This document shows, one piece after another, positions 14,641 through 16,667 of a stretch of 16,667 nucleotides of DNA (within the stretch, counting starts at the first letter, position 1; each line of letters opens with the position of its first letter). The DNA comes from an uncultured Clostridium sp. Its GTDB lineage: Bacteria > Bacillota_A > Clostridia > TANB77 > CAG-508. The translations under genes were made by a program, and so were the position numbers. Under the pieces are notes generated by a model. The model was given only the letters and a program-made list of their open reading frames with translations. It had not been told where the DNA came from and did not search any database. The stretch covers positions 1 through 16,667 of the forward strand of contig CAJKKA010000023.1 of assembly GCA_905200315.1 (NCBI GenBank). Direction: 5' to 3'.

Positions 14641-15012
14641 ATGGCTCGTATATCAGGAGTAGATTTACCTAGAGAAAAAAGAGTTGAAATTGGTTTAACA
14701 TACATATATGGTATTGGTTTATCAACTTCACAAAAAATATTAAAAGAAGCTGGAATAAATCCAGATACTAGAGTAAAAGACTTAACAGAAGACCAAGAAC
14801 AAGCTATTAGAAAAGCAATTGAAAAATTAGATTTAACACTTGAAGGTGATTTAAGAAGAGAAGTTGCTTTAAATATTAAAAGACTAACAGAAATTGGTTG
14901 CTATAGAGGATTAAGACATAGAAGAGGATTACCAGTTAGAGGTCAAAGAACAAAAACTAATGCTCGTACTAGAAAAGGTCCTAGAAAAATGGTAAGCAAA
15001 TCAAAAAAATAA
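14641..15012 (+). CDS. rpsM: 30S ribosomal protein S13
   Basis: S13 is a head protein forming inter-subunit bridges with L5 and contacting P-site tRNA. The 123-residue product starts [19 protein letters not shown] and has the family block [20 protein letters not shown] followed by RTRKGPRK near the C-terminus. The frame could begin at 14623, adding MEVLKF, but that lies over the GGAGGTG ribosome binding site. The ATG at 14641 matches the family. Confidence 0.98.
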   Translation: MARISGVDLPREKRVEIGLTYIYGIGLSTSQKILKEAGINPDTRVKDLTEDQEQAIRKAIEKLDLTLEGDLRREVALNIKRLTEIGCYRGLRHRRGLPVRGQRTKTNARTRKGPRKMVSKSKK

Positions 15013-15076
15013 AAATTATACGAAAGTAAAATAGAGTAGTTTTATTATAATAATGTAAGAGAGGAGTCAAACAAAG

Positions 15077-15472
15077 ATGGCTAAAAATGTAACTAAAAAA
15101 CCAGTAGCTAGAAGAAATAGAAAAAACATCGAAAAAGGTGCTGCTCATATTCATTCTAGTTTTAATAATACAATCGTTACAATTTCAGATGTAAATGGTA
15201 ATGTTATCTCTTGGGCAAGTGCTGGAGAACTTGGATTTAAAGGTTCTAAAAAAAGCACACCATTTGCTGCAGGAGAAGCTGCAACAACAGCTGCAAAAGC
15301 AGCAATGGAACATGGATTAAAAACAGTAGAAGTTTTTGTTAAAGGTCCAGGTTCAGGACGTGAAGCAGCAATAAGATCACTTCAAACAACAGGTCTAGAA
15401 ATAAGCAGTATTAAAGATGTAACACCAATACCGCATAATGGTTGTAGACCACCAAAAAGAAGAAGAGTTTAA
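15077..15472 (+). CDS. rpsK: 30S ribosomal protein S11
   Basis: S11 lines the platform of the small subunit near the E-site codon. The 131-residue product has a basic N-terminus, then [58 protein letters not shown] and the C-terminal [14 protein letters not shown]. The Asn-Gly pair near the end is the site of isoaspartate formation in some bacteria. AGAGGAG precedes the ATG. Confidence 0.98.
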   Translation: MAKNVTKKPVARRNRKNIEKGAAHIHSSFNNTIVTISDVNGNVISWASAGELGFKGSKKSTPFAAGEAATTAAKAAMEHGLKTVEVFVKGPGSGREAAIRSLQTTGLEISSIKDVTPIPHNGCRPPKRRRV

Positions 15473-15505
15473 TAAAAAAGAAAATAGTATAAAAGGGTAG
15501 AACAC

Positions 15506-15573
15506 TATAATACACGGTTAAGGGATATATCCTAACCGAGTGAGCAGTGACCATCATAAAAGATGTATCCCTT
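15506..15573 (+). promoter_or_regulatory. Candidate S4-responsive leader upstream of rpsD, with alternative stems
   Basis: Two mutually exclusive folds are visible. One is a 12-bp stem AAGGGATATATC (15520-15531) with GATGTATCCCTT (15562-15573), containing one G-U pair. The other is the hairpin CGGTTA/TAACCG (15515-15520 with 15533-15538), using some of the same bases. The segment TAACCGAGTGAGCAGTGACC lies within the long-stem loop. In Bacillus, rpsD is controlled by S4 binding its own leader, so this is a good autoregulation candidate. A TATAAT at 15506-15511 has no good -35 box, so a separate promoter is uncertain. Confidence 0.6.
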
Positions 15574-15601
15574 GTCTTTAATAAAGAAAGGAGAAAATAA
15601 A

Positions 15602-16228
15602 ATGGCAAGATATAAAGATGAACAATGTCGTAGATGCCGTAGAGAAGGACAAAAATTGTTCCTAAAAGGTGATAGATGTTATTCAGATAAATGTAGTGTA
15701 TCTAGAAGAAACTATGCTCCAGGAGAACATGGACAAAAAAGAACAAAACTTTCTGAATATGGTACACAGTTAAGAGAAAAACAAAAAACTAAAGCATATT
15801 ATGGAGTTTCAGAAAAACAATTTAGAAAATATTTTGAAATGGCTTCTAATAAAAAAGGTATAACAGGTAATAACTTATTACAAATATTAGAAAGCAGATT
15901 AGACAACGTAGTTTATAGATTAGGATATGGTAGCTCAAGAGCACAAGCAAGACAACTTGTAAACCATGCTCAATTTGAAGTAAATGGTAAAAGAGTAGAT
16001 ATACCATCTTATTTAGTAAAAGCTGGAGATGTTATCAAAGTTAGAGAATTAAAAGCAGATAATGCTACAATAAAAGCTAACGTAGAAGCAAATTCTGCAA
16101 GACCAGTACCTGCTTGGTTAGAAAGAGATTTCGAGAACTTAAGCGGTAAAGTAGTAAGATTAGCATCTAGAGAAGATATAGATTTACCAGTAGAAGAGCA
16201 TTTAATAGTAGAACTTTACTCAAAATAA
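15602..16228 (+). CDS. rpsD: 30S ribosomal protein S4, zinc form
   Basis: S4 nucleates 30S assembly by binding the 16S 5' domain and helps form the mRNA entry site. The 208-residue product has four N-terminal Cys (9, 12, 26, 31) typical of the C+ form, the [11 protein letters not shown] block (50-60) and the S4 RNA-binding domain with [20 protein letters not shown] and [20 protein letters not shown] (about 97-136). A longer frame from 15563 is rejected because GAAAGGAG sits just before the ATG at 15602 and MARYKDEQC fits the family. Confidence 0.98.
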   Translation: MARYKDEQCRRCRREGQKLFLKGDRCYSDKCSVSRRNYAPGEHGQKRTKLSEYGTQLREKQKTKAYYGVSEKQFRKYFEMASNKKGITGNNLLQILESRLDNVVYRLGYGSSRAQARQLVNHAQFEVNGKRVDIPSYLVKAGDVIKVRELKADNATIKANVEANSARPVPAWLERDFENLSGKVVRLASREDIDLPVEEHLIVELYSK

Positions 16229-16254
16229 TAAAGTGTAAGAGTATAAAATTATTA

Positions 16255-16284
16255 AAAAGGTTGCTATGCAAGTGCAACTCTATT
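16255..16284 (+). other. Small hairpin before rpoA
   Basis: GTTGC and GCAAC pair around a short loop within the 68-nt rpsD-rpoA gap, close upstream of the AGGAGG site of rpoA. It could affect access to that site; no other evidence. Confidence 0.3.
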
Positions 16285-16296
16285 AGGAGGTAAGAG

Positions 16297-16617
16297 ATGA
16301 TAGAATTTGAAAGACCCAACATAGAATGCTTAGAAATAGACGAAGCAAAAAATTATGCAAAATTTGTATGCGAACCATTAGAAAGAGGATATGGAGTTAC
16401 AATAGGAAATTCTTTAAGAAGAATACTTTTGTCTTCATTACCTGGTTCAGCAATTACAAGCATAAAGGTTGATGGGGTACTACACGAATTTTCTACAATA
16501 CCAAATGTTGTAGAAGACGTTCCAGAACTTATTGTTAATTTAAAAGCTGTACGTTTAAAAATGGACGGTGTAGAAGAAAAAATAATAAGAATAGATGCAA
16601 ATGAAGAAGGAGAAGTT
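16297..16617 (+). CDS. rpoA: RNA polymerase alpha subunit, N-terminal part only
   Basis: Alpha assembles the RNA polymerase core through its N-terminal domain. The visible residues match that domain: [15 protein letters not shown] (1-15), [31 protein letters not shown] (about 23-53, the dimerisation region with [11 protein letters not shown]), then [21 protein letters not shown]. The full protein is normally about 310-330 residues; here recognisable sequence ends near residue 107 (EEGEV). After that, the frame runs for about ten unrelated residues to a TGA at 16648. This is best explained by a foreign sequence joined at the contig end, not by a real truncation. AGGAGG lies upstream of the ATG. 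Confidence 0.93.
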
Positions 16618-16667
16618 GCCATGCTTCAAGCTCGTCAAGCTGCTGCATGATGTCTGTGATCTCCGTG
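16618..16667. other. Probable foreign sequence at the contig end
   Basis: The last 50 nt are 54% G+C (27 of 50), much richer than the window. The RpoA match stops exactly where they begin. On the minus strand one frame is open for all 16 codons and reads [16 protein letters not shown], a plausible protein segment from a different, higher-GC genome. Source not identified. Confidence 0.7.

Noticed and set aside
16297..16650. A naturally shortened 117-residue RpoA
   Set aside because: The ending is unrelated to RpoA and the composition changes sharply at the contig edge; an assembly chimera is more likely.

Overview
The window is the S10-spc-alpha ribosomal protein superoperon of a low-GC Gram-positive bacterium, entirely on the + strand. 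By eye it is strongly A+T-rich, Arg is mostly AGA, and nearly every gene has a GGAGG-type ribosome binding site. The zinc-type S14, zinc-type S4, four-Cys adenylate kinase lid and the order secY-adk-map-infA-rpmJ-rpsM-rpsK-rpsD-rpoA fit Bacillota, most likely an uncultured gut-type Clostridia lineage. UGA is a normal stop (it ends adk), so this is not a recoded Mollicutes genome. The right edge looks like a chimeric metagenome contig end.

Layout. 1-120 is the C-terminus of an unrelated protein with a Gly/Ser-rich tail (TPM-domain-like). 121-670 has a weak terminator, a near-perfect sigma-A promoter at 327-355 and a roughly 300-nt structured leader with an intrinsic-terminator-like hairpin ahead of rpsJ. 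The S10 cluster follows (rpsJ, rplC, rplD, rplW, rplB, rpsS, rplV, rpsC, rplP, rpmC, rpsQ), then spc (rplN, rplX, rplE, rpsN, rpsH, rplF, rplR, rpsE, rplO, secY; rpmD/L30 is absent), adk, map, infA and the alpha cluster (rpmJ, rpsM, rpsK, rpsD, start of rpoA). Together these build both ribosomal subunits, the Sec translocon channel, nucleotide homeostasis (Adk), N-terminal Met removal (Map), initiation (IF-1) and the RNA polymerase alpha subunit.

The coding content is ordinary; the spacers are not. This operon is normally almost gapless, but here many gaps carry inverted-repeat elements of at least three kinds: (i) hairpins made of tandem 7-nt units (consensus RGAAGTT on the left arm, AACATCY on the right) in four clear copies and one degenerate copy; (ii) two related large nested palindromes of about 110-125 nt with a TGTAC/GTACA core hairpin; (iii) short GGGTCG/CGACCC hairpins in two near-identical copies plus one or two variants. 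Further structured spacers lie upstream of rpsM and rpsD, the latter with mutually exclusive stems suggestive of S4 autoregulation. A second good sigma-A promoter overlaps the 3' end of map and would drive infA and the alpha genes. No defence system, CRISPR array or transposase gene is present.
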